Assembly: GCA_902788095.1 (NCBI GenBank)
Contig: CADAIT010000007.1
Span: forward strand, 38,852-102,851
Length of the DNA stretch: 64,000 nt
Direction of reading: 5' to 3'
DNA from: an uncultured Bacteroidia bacterium
GTDB taxonomy: Bacteria; Bacteroidota; Bacteroidia; Bacteroidales; UBA932
Position 1 is the first letter of the stretch; each line of letters opens with the position of its first letter. Positions 8,403 through 17,526 of the stretch are shown piece after piece. The notes under the pieces are model-generated. The model searched no databases, was not told the origin of the DNA, and worked only from the letters and a program-made list of their open reading frames with translations. The translations under genes and the position numbers were made by a program.

Positions 8403-8447
8403 GCCCTCCTCCCGTCTCAATTCGGTCCGTTTTTCAGGACGACGGGA
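8403..8447 (-). repeat. Degenerate copy of the RAYT-linked repeat
   Basis: Read on the minus strand, CGTCCTGAAAAACGG followed by TTGAGACGGGAGG resembles the 3.7-kb unit (CGTCCTTGAAAACGG ... TTGAGGACGAGGAGG). It fills the space between the convergent feoAB and 8451-10154 genes and may act as a bidirectional terminator. Confidence 0.45.
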
Positions 8448-8450
8448 CGG

Positions 8451-10154
8451 CTACCAGACCACCACGTGCTCTCGTTCTGCAACGATGTGGCCTTTGTACT
8501 CGTTGAGCTCGGCACCGGAAGGCAGTTCCACCACCAGGATGGCCGTATCGGCCGGAATGTCCAGCGAGACAATGCCGGAAACGCCCTTGGCGAGGTAATT
8601 GCAGCTCACCACGTCAAAGAGATCCGCTTTGGAGGCGGGATAGTAAGACACCGTACGCTTCTCCTCATACGGGTTGTACAGCAGGTGTACGGGATACGGG
8701 CGGGCGGCGTAAAAGTCCGTCGCATTGCAGTCCAGGGACAGGATGCCCTCCACGTCGGTAGTGTTGATGATGGCCCCGAAGATACCCACCGGCGAAGTGC
8801 TGTAGAGGCTGAACATGGTCATGGGCGGGTTGCCGGAGAACCAGGACGGGCCGTCGCCCTCCGCCACCGGCGTAGTGCTTATTTTTCCGTACCGGTCCGT
8901 CTTGCGAAGCCCTTCGTAGCCGATGATGCCATGGGTGATATCCTTGATGTCGGCACATGCCTGGTAGGCATCGTCAATTTCATTGGGGAAGAAAAGTCGG
9001 CTGGCGCTGGCGTTGTTGAGCATCCATTTGCCGATGGTGCGGGCGAACTTGGGCTCGTATTTCACCAGGGGGACCAAAGGCCAGGCCATCTCGTAAGAGT
9101 TCATCTGGAAGGCATATCCGCCGCCGTCGGTGATACTCCCCTGCAGGCCGTACACGTCGTAGGGGCCCCATTTGTCCACAATCACGCCCCAGCCGCGGCG
9201 GCCGTTGGAACGATTGCCGTCGAAGGTCCATTCCAGGAGCTGTTTCACGTCGAAGGACTTGCCCTGCGTAGCGTTGAGGTAAGCGGCGGCATAGGCGCCG
9301 AACGGCAGCAGAATCTCGTAGAAGCGGCTCTCCGTCAGGTTGTCCAGCACCGTGACCGCATTGATGGCCCGCTCCAGGTAACGTTCGTCGCCGAATTTGT
9401 TGTAGGCCTGCAGCAGGACATACGCATGTCCGGCGGCGGCATCCTCCTGCTTGGGGACCTTGGTGTTGAACCCGTGCATGGAGTAGTAGTTGAAGAAGGT
9501 GTAGCTGTAGTTGCTGCCCAGGGTTTCATCGGCCTTGGCGAACTGGTCCGCCACGCTGCGCTGGATGGCATCGGCCCCTTCCACGCCCGGGAAGAGGTCG
9601 CAGACACCGTAGTACAGCAGGTTGGGCAGCACATTGTACCACCAGTCCGTAGCGGAACCGGAGGTGTTGTTGAGCATGATTTGCCAGCGGTCGTCCACCG
9701 AAAAATAGTTCTGCAGCATCTTGGGGTAATTGTACCCGTCCTGCCGCGTCTTGTCAATGCCGACCAAACCGGCTCCCATGACGGCCGCGATGGTGTTGAT
9801 GCCTTCGTGCGAACCACCGCCGCCCTGCCTGGCATCCCCCACGGTGGTTTTGAGGCCGAAGGTTTCCTGGTCGAAATTCTTGCGGGTATTGTCCAGCCAG
9901 ATGAGGGGCCGAACCTCGTCCTGCGCCGTCCAGTCAAATACATACGCGTCATAATCCAGGGCTTTCTGCTTCCAGTCCAGCATTTTGTACCCTTCGGGGA
10001 TGTTGGGCATGGCGATAACCCGGTTGATGTTTACCTGCGGGAAAGAAATGCCCAGGACGGCCTCGGTAAATTCAGCGTCCTTGGGGGTGTCCTGGTTGGC
10101 GGAGTGGCAGGCTGCCAGAAGCAGCAGGGCCATAAGCGGGGCGAACGTTTTCAT
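8451..10154 (-). CDS. Unknown PUL lipoprotein, paralogue of 15799-17526
   Basis: A 567-residue lipoprotein (MKTFAPLMALLLLAAC, cysteine 16) and the last gene of the glycan operon. It aligns along its whole length with the 575-residue protein at 15799-17526. Shared blocks include LDWKQKALDYDAY, WWYNVLPNLLYY, VADQFAKADE, ESRFYEILLP, GLQGSITDGGG, LVKYEP, MFSLYST and TTDVEGIL. The centre is helical with many W/Y/D/E residues and could be an (alpha/alpha)-type toroid, followed by a beta-rich tail (IVSLDIPADTAILVVELP). I do not recognise an existing enzyme family. Its position beside SusD and the LamG protein implies an extracytoplasmic role in binding or cleaving the target glycan; catalysis is inference only. 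Confidence 0.75.
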   Translation of the reverse strand: MKTFAPLMALLLLAACHSANQDTPKDAEFTEAVLGISFPQVNINRVIAMPNIPEGYKMLDWKQKALDYDAYVFDWTAQDEVRPLIWLDNTRKNFDQETFGLKTTVGDARQGGGGSHEGINTIAAVMGAGLVGIDKTRQDGYNYPKMLQNYFSVDDRWQIMLNNTSGSATDWWYNVLPNLLYYGVCDLFPGVEGADAIQRSVADQFAKADETLGSNYSYTFFNYYSMHGFNTKVPKQEDAAAGHAYVLLQAYNKFGDERYLERAINAVTVLDNLTESRFYEILLPFGAYAAAYLNATQGKSFDVKQLLEWTFDGNRSNGRRGWGVIVDKWGPYDVYGLQGSITDGGGYAFQMNSYEMAWPLVPLVKYEPKFARTIGKWMLNNASASRLFFPNEIDDAYQACADIKDITHGIIGYEGLRKTDRYGKISTTPVAEGDGPSWFSGNPPMTMFSLYSTSPVGIFGAIINTTDVEGILSLDCNATDFYAARPYPVHLLYNPYEEKRTVSYYPASKADLFDVVSCNYLAKGVSGIVSLDIPADTAILVVELPSGAELNEYKGHIVAEREHVVVW

Positions 10155-10213
10155 CGGTCTGTCTTGTTTGGAAGCAAGCGGCAGGGTCAGCCGCCGCCTG
10201 CTTAAAGAAGTTG

Positions 10214-11269
10214 TTATTTCTGATCGTTGTACAGTTTGGTCACCTGGCCCTGGCTCAGGGCGATGTTGTACACGGCCAGCTCGTCGATGGCACCATGGAA
10301 GTAAGCGTCCCAGGCTGCGATTTCAGCATTGTCGGCGCCACGCTTCATGTTGATGGTTTCGTCGGAACCGATGGCGAGCTCGACATTCTCCTGGCTGATG
10401 GAAGCGACGACGGCACCCTTTCCGTGCTTGCCGTCATGGTCGGCACCGGTCCAGGTCTTGGTGAGAGCACCGTTCACGTACATGTTGATGTCGCCGGTCT
10501 CGTTGGTCCAGGTAACTACCAGGTGAGTCCACTTGCCAACCTCGACGGAACCGTCGGTCTCATTGTCCATGTCGGTGATGCCCTTGTCGGTAGCGAGGGT
10601 GAAGAAAGGCTTGCCGCCATCCTGGGTCTGGAATTTCCAAACGTGCCAGGTCTGGAGAGAGACGATGTAGTTGGAAGCGCGGAGCTCATCGGGTTTTACC
10701 CAGCAGGAGATGGACATGGCCTTGGTGCCGGTGAGGGCATTGGGCACATAGTCGGCGATGGAAAGGTGGGAAGCGTCTGCAAAGTGCAGGGCCTTGCCGA
10801 CCTTACCGTCCACGAACTCGGGGAGCTTGGTCTCCGGGAAGAGTTCCTCGGCGCCCTTCTGCAGCTTGGCGGTCCAGGCGTACTTGCCGGTGGTCTTCAG
10901 CTCGGTGCCCTTTCCCTCATCGAAGCTCAGCGCGAAGGTGATAGCGTCGGTCTTGATGGCATCCACGGCGGACTCCTCGAAGGTGGTCTTGGCCTCGGTC
11001 AGACGGGTGATAAGGCTGGTCACGGCAGCTTCGGTCTTGGCGGAGGTGGCGGCAGTCTTCACGTCGGAAATTACTTTCTTGAACGCGTCTATAGCTTCCT
11101 GGGGATACTTGGCGGTGGTAGCACCGTTAACCAAGGTCTCGCACTGGGAAACCAGGGTGTTGAGAGCGGTGAGATCTACGTCGGGCGTAGGCTTGGAATC
11201 ATCGTTCTTGTTGCAGGAAACAGCCAGGATGGCCGCTGCAGCAACGAAAAGTGCAAAAAACTTTTTCAT
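10214..11269 (-). CDS. LamG-domain surface glycan-binding lipoprotein (SusE/F position)
   Basis: A 351-residue lipoprotein (MKKFFALFVAAAAILAVSC, then a charged NKNDDSK linker suggesting surface export). Residues about 30-105 form a helical FIVAR-like spacer (LNTLVSQCETLVNGATTAKYPQEA). Residues about 115-350 form a concanavalin/LamG fold: DGKVGKALHFADASHLSIADY, AMSISCWVKPDE, GKWTHLVVTWTNETGDINMYVNGAL and AIDELAVYNIALSQGQVTKLYND. The gene follows susD with a 54-bp gap. In PULs this slot holds the surface glycan-binding protein that hands oligosaccharide to SusCD, and that is the likely role here. No catalytic motif is seen. Confidence 0.82.
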   Translation of the reverse strand: MKKFFALFVAAAAILAVSCNKNDDSKPTPDVDLTALNTLVSQCETLVNGATTAKYPQEAIDAFKKVISDVKTAATSAKTEAAVTSLITRLTEAKTTFEESAVDAIKTDAITFALSFDEGKGTELKTTGKYAWTAKLQKGAEELFPETKLPEFVDGKVGKALHFADASHLSIADYVPNALTGTKAMSISCWVKPDELRASNYIVSLQTWHVWKFQTQDGGKPFFTLATDKGITDMDNETDGSVEVGKWTHLVVTWTNETGDINMYVNGALTKTWTGADHDGKHGKGAVVASISQENVELAIGSDETINMKRGADNAEIAAWDAYFHGAIDELAVYNIALSQGQVTKLYNDQK

Positions 11270-11323
11270 TTGTTTTTGGTTTTAAAGATGAATAATGTTA
11301 TTTGGTTTGGTTTAGTAACTTAT

Positions 11324-12739
11324 TTATTTCTTCAGGGCCGCATTGGCATCGGTTTCCGACTGCGGGATGGGGAAATAGTAGCGGTCGGCGGGCCAGGCGG
11401 CGCTGCCCAGGGCCTCTACGGCATAGTTTTTCCCATAGCGCATCACGTCAAAGAAGCGATGGAACTCGAAACCGAGCTCGCGGCGACGTTCCACGCGGAT
11501 GGCGTCGCGCAGGGCCGACTGGGTGGCAGCGCTGGTTCCGGCCAGGCCTGCACGGTCACGGACCTCGTCCAGGGCGGCGGCGGCAAGCGCCACGTTGTCA
11601 GCCGATGCTTCGTTGAGGGCTTCGGCCTTCAGAAGCAGCACCTCTGCATAGCGGATGCGGTGCTGAGGAATGACGCTCAGGCTCTTGGCCACGCCTTCCA
11701 CCTTGTCCTCATCGTACTTTTTCACCAGATAGCCGGTTACGTTGCCCCAGGAGGCGTCAAACACGGTTCCGTTGAACCAGGGCTCGCCGTCACGGCCGAT
11801 GGAGGCGTCCAGGCGAGGGTCGGTGTCGCCCAGCAGGGTGGTTTCGTTGAAGCAGTCCACAAACGACTGGGTAGGCTGGTTGAAGTGGTAACCGCCCTCC
11901 TCGATGGCCGGCGAGAACCACACGTTCAGGTTGTTGCCGCGGTTGGCGGTGCTGCTGCTGAGGTAACGGATGGCAAAAACACACTCCGGACTGGACTCGG
12001 CGCCGCTGCAGAAAAGGTCGGCGTACACCGGTTCCAGGCTGTAGTCGTGCAGCGCATCGAATGACTGGATGGCGGAAAGGGCCTCGTCCCATTTCTGTTG
12101 GAACACCTTGCTTTTCGCGAGCAGGGCATAAGCGGCCCCCTTGGTGGCACGGCCGTTCTTGAGCTGGGTAAGCCCGGCGGCGGCATCGGTGAGGTCGGCG
12201 TCAATCTGCGCATAGATATCGGCAACGGAACTCAGGCCCACGTGGATATTTTCGGACGTGTTCTGCGGCAGGGTTTTCAGGGGAACGGCGCCGAAGATGT
12301 TCACCAGGTTGAAGTAGGAATAAGCGCGGAGGAATTTGGCCTCACCCAGCAGGCGGGCCTCCAGGGCAGCATCCAGCTTCATGCCGGGGATGTTGGCTAT
12401 CACGTTGTTGGCACGGTTGATGGTCTCGTAGGTGTCCTGCCAGAATACAGCCACGGAGCCGTTGTCGGTAGTGGCGTTGAGGGCGTCCATCTCGTTGATC
12501 TGGGGCTGGTCGCCGTCGTCACCGCCTTTCACGGAATCGTCGGAGGCCACGTCGCCGAACATCCACAGGATATTGTCGTACAGGGAGTTGTAGATAGCGT
12601 TCACCGCCATCTCCGCCTTGCCGGCCGACGTATAATAGTTCTCCGAGGAGTAGGCGCCTTTGAGGCCCTCGTTCAGGAACTTGTCGCAGGAAGCGGTGGC
12701 AAGGACAACCGCAGCCAGTAAGAGAATTCTTGCTTTCAT
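11324..12739 (-). CDS. SusD-like outer-membrane glycan-binding lipoprotein
   Basis: A 471-residue SusD homologue that caps the SusC channel. The signal sequence ends in a lipobox-like cysteine (MKARILLLAAVVLATASC). Typical SusD features follow: DKFLNEGLKGAYSSENYYTSAGKAEMAVNAIYNSL at the N-terminus, TPR-like helices (LLGEAKFLRAYSYFNLVNIFGAVPL) and a C-terminal ERRRELGFEFHRFFDVMRYGK ending in YYFPIPQSETDANAALKK. It begins four bases after the susC stop, so the pair is translated from one message. Confidence 0.93.
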   Translation of the reverse strand: MKARILLLAAVVLATASCDKFLNEGLKGAYSSENYYTSAGKAEMAVNAIYNSLYDNILWMFGDVASDDSVKGGDDGDQPQINEMDALNATTDNGSVAVFWQDTYETINRANNVIANIPGMKLDAALEARLLGEAKFLRAYSYFNLVNIFGAVPLKTLPQNTSENIHVGLSSVADIYAQIDADLTDAAAGLTQLKNGRATKGAAYALLAKSKVFQQKWDEALSAIQSFDALHDYSLEPVYADLFCSGAESSPECVFAIRYLSSSTANRGNNLNVWFSPAIEEGGYHFNQPTQSFVDCFNETTLLGDTDPRLDASIGRDGEPWFNGTVFDASWGNVTGYLVKKYDEDKVEGVAKSLSVIPQHRIRYAEVLLLKAEALNEASADNVALAAAALDEVRDRAGLAGTSAATQSALRDAIRVERRRELGFEFHRFFDVMRYGKNYAVEALGSAAWPADRYYFPIPQSETDANAALKK

Positions 12740-12743
12740 GGAC

Positions 12744-15700
12744 TTAGAATGTTAAATTAAGACCAAATGTCACGCTCTTGGCCACCGGGTAGTTGCCCCA
12801 GTCGATACCGTTGGCGCGGTCGCCTTCGGAGGTGGAATTGGCGTTGACTGTCATTTCCGGATCCAGGCCGGTGTAGCCGGTGATGGTAAAGAGATTGGAA
12901 GCGGCCACGTACAGCCTCAGGTTGGAGATTTTGACTTTCTCAGGCAGGGGCAGGGTATAGCCCAGCTGAATGTTCTTCAGACGCAGGTAGGAACCGTCTT
13001 CCAGGAAGCGGGTGGACACCTTGCGGTTCTGGTTGGCGCCCCAGGCGGCGCGGGGCTGCGTAGTGGAAGGATAGCTCTCCGTCCAGTGCTCGTTGTAATA
13101 ACGCAGCGTAGTGGGGAAGCCCCTGTAGAAACCCTCGGAATCGTTCAGGTACTGGATGTAAATCTTCTGGCCGAAGGCGCCCTGGAAAAACAGGGAGAGG
13201 TCGAAGTTCCGCCAGGTGGCCGAGAGGTTCAGGCCGGTGGTGAACTTGGGAATGGCGCTGCCCACGAAGGTACGGTCCTTGTCGTCGATGACACCGTCCT
13301 CGTTGATATCGGCATAGCGGACATCGCCGGGCTTGGTATTGTCGCCCTGATAGGCGGACAGCAGGATTTCACTCTCGTTCTGGAAGATGCCGTCCATCTT
13401 GTACATATAGAAGGAGCCGATAGGCTGTCCTACCTCGGTGCGGGTGGCATACACTTTGTCGTTCACCAGACCGCCGTACATGGGCGATACCAGGCTGAGG
13501 ACGCGGTTGTGCAGATAACCGCCGTTCCAGGTGACATCCAGCCCCCAGTCGCCCCACTGCTTGCGGTAGTAGAGTTCCAGGTCCACACCGGTATTGAGCA
13601 CGCTGCCGTTGTTAATCCACGGCGTGGCGGTGTGACCGACGGAAGCGGGCAGGGATTCCTGCACCAGCATGTCGCTGGTCACCTTGTAATAGTAGTCCAC
13701 AGAAGCGCCCAGGCTGCCGTCCAGCACTTCCATGTCTATACCGGCATTGAACTGGCGGGAGGTCTCCCATTTGAGGTTCTCATTGCCCAGGGTGGTCTGC
13801 GCATAACCGTCCGCAGCACCGCCGCCGATGTTGTAATAATACTTGCCGGAGTAGCGGTCGGCATAGGCATACAGGCCGATATTCTGATTGCCGATGGCAC
13901 CATAGCCCACGCGGAGCTTCAGTTTGCTGAGCCAGCGGACGTCCTTCAGGAAGGCTTCCTGGTCGGCATTCCAACCGGCAGAAACGGAGTAGAAGGTGCC
14001 CCAGCGGTGTCCCGGGCTGAAGCGGGACGAACCGTCCTCACGCAGGATGCCGGACACATAATAACGGCTGCCGAAGTTGTAGTTGGCGCTCGCGAAGAAG
14101 GAAAGCAGGGCGGAACCGGCGGCTCCGTTGTTGGCGTTGAGGGCTCCCTGGCCCAGGCCGATATAGAGCAGGTCGGGGTCGTTGCCGGCAAAGTTCTCAT
14201 TGCTGGCGGCAATCACGGTTTCGCTGTTCTTGATGGCTTCCGCACCCACCAGATAGGAAACGTGGTGCTCGCCGAAATCCATCAGGTGGTTGAAGGTGCT
14301 GTTCACCGTCCAGTTCAGGTTCTGGTTGGTGCGCACCGTGAGGCCGTTGGTGGAATTGATACGGTTCTCGGTGCCCCAGGTACGGTTGAACAGGCGGAAG
14401 TCGTTGGTGCGGAAATCCAAACCCATCGTGGTCTTCCAGAAAATGTTCTTGGTAAAATTGATTTGGATGTTACCGCTTGCCAGAAGCGTTTTGGTCTTGT
14501 TGGTACGGTCGGTATATTCCGCCAGTCCTTCCGGGCTGTAACCGTTGCCGAAGAAGGAGTTGTACAGCGCGTTGCCATAGTACTCGGACGGAGAATCCAC
14601 GTAATTGCCGTTCTGGTCGTACACGGGGATGGCCGGGTTGCGGAACAGGGCGTAACGCACCACGGAGCCTCCCTGGTCGTTGTTGTAACCGTCACCGGAG
14701 CTGGCCAACAGGCGGTTGTTGGACAGGGAGCCTGTCACATTGAGGCCCACCTTGAGCCATTTCTTCACCTGGGAATTCACGCTGGCGCGGATATTGGCGC
14801 GATTGAAACTGGAATGGCGGATGATACCCTGCTGGTCAAAATAGGATGCGGAGACCAGATACTGTGTCTTGGCCGTTCCGCCGCTTACGGACAGTTCGTG
14901 CTGGTGAATGGGAGCCACGCGGAAGATTTCCTCCAGGTGGTTCACATCGGCAAACTCTTTCAGGTATTCCCCTTCAATGAGCTGACGCTGCACCACAGAC
15001 GCGGCGTTGTCGGCACGGGTGGCCTCGTTGTACAGGGAAATGTATTGCTCGGTATTGGTCATTTTGGGAAGGGCGCCGTGGAACTGGACGCCGGCCTGCA
15101 TGTTATAGGAGACCTTTGCGTTGCCTTCCTTGCCGCTCTTGGTGGTGATGAGCACCACACCGTTGGTGGCACGGGAGCCGTAGATGGCCGCGGACGAAGC
15201 GTCTTTCAGGACGGTGATTTCATCGATATCACTGGCGGCAAGGGTGTTCAGGGCCCCTTCCACCGGAATTCCGTCCACGATATAGAGCGGCTCGTTGCTG
15301 GAGGAGATGGAACCGGTACCGCGGATACGCACGGATACGCCGGCACCCGGTGCACCGGTCTCGGAACTCACGTTTACACCGGCAATCCGGCCCTGCAGGG
15401 ACTGCTGCACGGAGGATACCGGAACTTTGGCGAGTTCTTTTCCGCCCACCTTGCTCACGGCACCCAGGACGTCGCGGCGCTTCATGACGGAATAACCCAC
15501 CACAACCACTTCGTCCAGAAATTCACTGTCCACTTCCAGAAGAATGTCAATAACGCTGCGGCCGTCCGCCGGAACGCTTACGCTCCGGAAGCCGATGCAG
15601 TCGTACACAAGGGTGGCGCCTGCAGGAACACCCGTCAGGTCATAGGACCCGTCGAGGTTGGTAATGGTACCCATGGTGGTGCCCTGCACCATCACGCTGG

Positions 15701-15815
15701 CGCCGATAACCGGTTCTCCGGTGGCTGCCTCCTTCACCGTACCCCTGACGCTGTTCTGCGCAAGGAGGACAAGCGGAAAGAGCAGTCCTGCCAGAATGTT
15801 AATTAGCTTTTTCAT
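12744..15815 (-). CDS. SusC-like TonB-dependent transporter
   Basis: A 1023-residue SusC/RagA-type outer-membrane transporter that imports the oligosaccharide captured by SusD. Order of domains: signal peptide (MKKLINILAGLLFPLVLLAQ), a carboxypeptidase-like N-terminal domain (VRGTVKEAATGEPVIGASVMVQGT), a TonB box region (DEVVVVGYSVMKRRDV), a plug (LQGRIAGVNVSSETGAPGAG, with the family's SNEPLYIVDGIP) and a 22-strand barrel ending in VTFGLNLTF. The start overlaps the end of the upstream unknown lipoprotein by 17 bases, consistent with a tight operon. Confidence 0.95.
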   Translation of the reverse strand: MKKLINILAGLLFPLVLLAQNSVRGTVKEAATGEPVIGASVMVQGTTMGTITNLDGSYDLTGVPAGATLVYDCIGFRSVSVPADGRSVIDILLEVDSEFLDEVVVVGYSVMKRRDVLGAVSKVGGKELAKVPVSSVQQSLQGRIAGVNVSSETGAPGAGVSVRIRGTGSISSSNEPLYIVDGIPVEGALNTLAASDIDEITVLKDASSAAIYGSRATNGVVLITTKSGKEGNAKVSYNMQAGVQFHGALPKMTNTEQYISLYNEATRADNAASVVQRQLIEGEYLKEFADVNHLEEIFRVAPIHQHELSVSGGTAKTQYLVSASYFDQQGIIRHSSFNRANIRASVNSQVKKWLKVGLNVTGSLSNNRLLASSGDGYNNDQGGSVVRYALFRNPAIPVYDQNGNYVDSPSEYYGNALYNSFFGNGYSPEGLAEYTDRTNKTKTLLASGNIQINFTKNIFWKTTMGLDFRTNDFRLFNRTWGTENRINSTNGLTVRTNQNLNWTVNSTFNHLMDFGEHHVSYLVGAEAIKNSETVIAASNENFAGNDPDLLYIGLGQGALNANNGAAGSALLSFFASANYNFGSRYYVSGILREDGSSRFSPGHRWGTFYSVSAGWNADQEAFLKDVRWLSKLKLRVGYGAIGNQNIGLYAYADRYSGKYYYNIGGGAADGYAQTTLGNENLKWETSRQFNAGIDMEVLDGSLGASVDYYYKVTSDMLVQESLPASVGHTATPWINNGSVLNTGVDLELYYRKQWGDWGLDVTWNGGYLHNRVLSLVSPMYGGLVNDKVYATRTEVGQPIGSFYMYKMDGIFQNESEILLSAYQGDNTKPGDVRYADINEDGVIDDKDRTFVGSAIPKFTTGLNLSATWRNFDLSLFFQGAFGQKIYIQYLNDSEGFYRGFPTTLRYYNEHWTESYPSTTQPRAAWGANQNRKVSTRFLEDGSYLRLKNIQLGYTLPLPEKVKISNLRLYVAASNLFTITGYTGLDPEMTVNANSTSEGDRANGIDWGNYPVAKSVTFGLNLTF

Positions 15816-17526
15816 ACGAGATTATGTGATTGTTTACACTCAAATTTCCTTGTTGGTCCCGCTCGATGCGGCTGCCGGCCGGCAGTTCCACCACGACGAC
15901 AGAGGCGTCGGCAGGCAGGGTGACGGAAGCGCTTTCCGTCACGCCTTTGGCCAGATAGGTACGGGAGACGATGTCAAAGAGGTCCTTTCGGCCGTCTTTC
16001 ACGGTGTAGGTGACGGAAGTGGCGCCGAAGGGATTGTACATCAGATATACCGGGAACGGCTTGTCGGCATAGAAATCCGTCGCGTTGCAGTTCAGGCGGA
16101 GAATGCCTTCCACGTCGGTGGTTTCCACGATGGCGCCGAAAATACCCACCGCACCTGTGCTATAGAGGCTGAACATGCTCTCCTTGGGGTTTTTGTCGGT
16201 CCAGCGGGGACCGTCGCCCAGGGCGATGGGATGCAGGCCCTTGTGCGCCTCCACGTCGTAGAGGTTGTCCTCGTAGCGGAGCCCCTCATACCCGACGATG
16301 GAGTTGGTATAGTCCTGCATGCCGGGCAGGCACTGGAGCGAATCCGGCAGCTGGTCCGGGAAGAACAGGCGGCAGTTGTTCACGTTGTTGAGCATCCAGC
16401 GGCCGATGCTGCGGGCATACCGGGGTTCATATTTGACCAGCGGCACAAAAGGCCAGGCCACGTCGATGGAGTTCATCAGGAAGGCGAAGCCGCCACCGTC
16501 GGTGAGGCTGCCCTGCAGGCCGCTGATTTCATAGTCGCCCCACTTGCCGGCCGTGATGCCCCAGCCGGTGCGGCCGTCGGAAGCCGTACAGCCGTCAAAC
16601 ACCCAATCCAGCATTTTGGCGGTGTCAAAGCGGCAGCCCTGCTCCGCATTCAGACGGGCGGCGGTGTAGATGCCCATCGGCAGGAGAATCTCGTAAAATC
16701 GGCTCTCCTTTTGGCCCTCCAGGGCTTTCAGGGCCGATATGGCCCGCTCCAGGTAGCGCTGTTCTCCGTATTTCCGATAGGCGCTGTACAGGACCCAGGC
16801 ATGGCCGCCGGCGGCGTCCTGCTGCTTGGGAATCCAGTTGTTGCAGCCTTTCATCTGCGCATAGTCGAAATAGGTGAAATCGTAGTTGCCGTCCAGCACT
16901 TCGTCCGCGGCGGCGAACTGGTCCGCAACGGTGTGAAGGATTTCATCGGCGCCGTCCACGCCGGGAAAGACTTCGCTCACGGCATAGAACAGGATGTTGG
17001 GATATACGTCGTACCACCAGTCGCGGCCGTAACCGCCACCCAGCAGAGCCACTTCGGGGCAGGTATTGTTCATTACAATGTTCCAGCCGTTGTCGCTGTT
17101 GAAGTAGTTTTGCGACATTTTCACGAAGTTGAAACCGTGCTGGCTGGTTTTGTCGATGCCGTTGAGGCCGGCGCCCAGCAGGGTGTGCAGGATGTTCAGG
17201 CTCTCGTGGAACTCACCGTTGTTGTTATGGGGTCCCTGGCGGCTGTCCTTCATGGCCGTGTACAGGCCGAAGGTCACCTGGTCCACATTGCGGCGGGCGC
17301 TGTCCAGCCAGATTACCGGACCGGCGGGAAGCGTGCTGTTGAAGTCGAAGGCATAGGCATCGAAGTCCAGGGCTTTCTGCTTCCAGTCCAAAATTTTGTA
17401 CGGCTGCGGGAAGGCGGCCATTTTCTCCACACGCGGAATGCTGTACTGGGCAACAGGCTCACCGTAATATGCAGCCGTGCAGGAAAGGGCGGCAAAGCCC
17501 AGGATGGCAAAGCTTAAGCGTCTCAT
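15799..17526 (-). CDS. Unknown PUL lipoprotein, paralogue of 8451-10154
   Basis: A 575-residue lipoprotein (MRRLSFAILGFAALSC). It is clearly homologous throughout to the last protein of the operon, sharing for example ILDWKQKALDFDAYAFD, DWWYDVYPNILFY, FPGVDGADEI, PKQQDAAGGHAW, GLQGSLTDGGGFAF, WMLNNVNN and CNATDFYA. Its ATG overlaps the stop of the MFS gene (ATGA at 17523-17526), and its end overlaps susC, so it sits between the permease and the SusCD pair. No known catalytic family is recognised. Two copies in one PUL could be a hydrolase pair acting on different linkages, or a binding protein and an enzyme; the sequence does not decide. Confidence 0.75.
   Translation of the reverse strand: MRRLSFAILGFAALSCTAAYYGEPVAQYSIPRVEKMAAFPQPYKILDWKQKALDFDAYAFDFNSTLPAGPVIWLDSARRNVDQVTFGLYTAMKDSRQGPHNNNGEFHESLNILHTLLGAGLNGIDKTSQHGFNFVKMSQNYFNSDNGWNIVMNNTCPEVALLGGGYGRDWWYDVYPNILFYAVSEVFPGVDGADEILHTVADQFAAADEVLDGNYDFTYFDYAQMKGCNNWIPKQQDAAGGHAWVLYSAYRKYGEQRYLERAISALKALEGQKESRFYEILLPMGIYTAARLNAEQGCRFDTAKMLDWVFDGCTASDGRTGWGITAGKWGDYEISGLQGSLTDGGGFAFLMNSIDVAWPFVPLVKYEPRYARSIGRWMLNNVNNCRLFFPDQLPDSLQCLPGMQDYTNSIVGYEGLRYEDNLYDVEAHKGLHPIALGDGPRWTDKNPKESMFSLYSTGAVGIFGAIVETTDVEGILRLNCNATDFYADKPFPVYLMYNPFGATSVTYTVKDGRKDLFDIVSRTYLAKGVTESASVTLPADASVVVVELPAGSRIERDQQGNLSVNNHIISYEKAN

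Noticed and set aside
8358-10205. A 615-codon plus-strand frame opposite the unknown lipoprotein
   Set aside because: The minus strand encodes a lipoprotein with a paralogue nearby; the plus frame has no features of its own.
13086-15806. A 906-codon open frame antisense to susC
   Set aside because: A shadow of the SusC gene, with no recognisable domain or start context.
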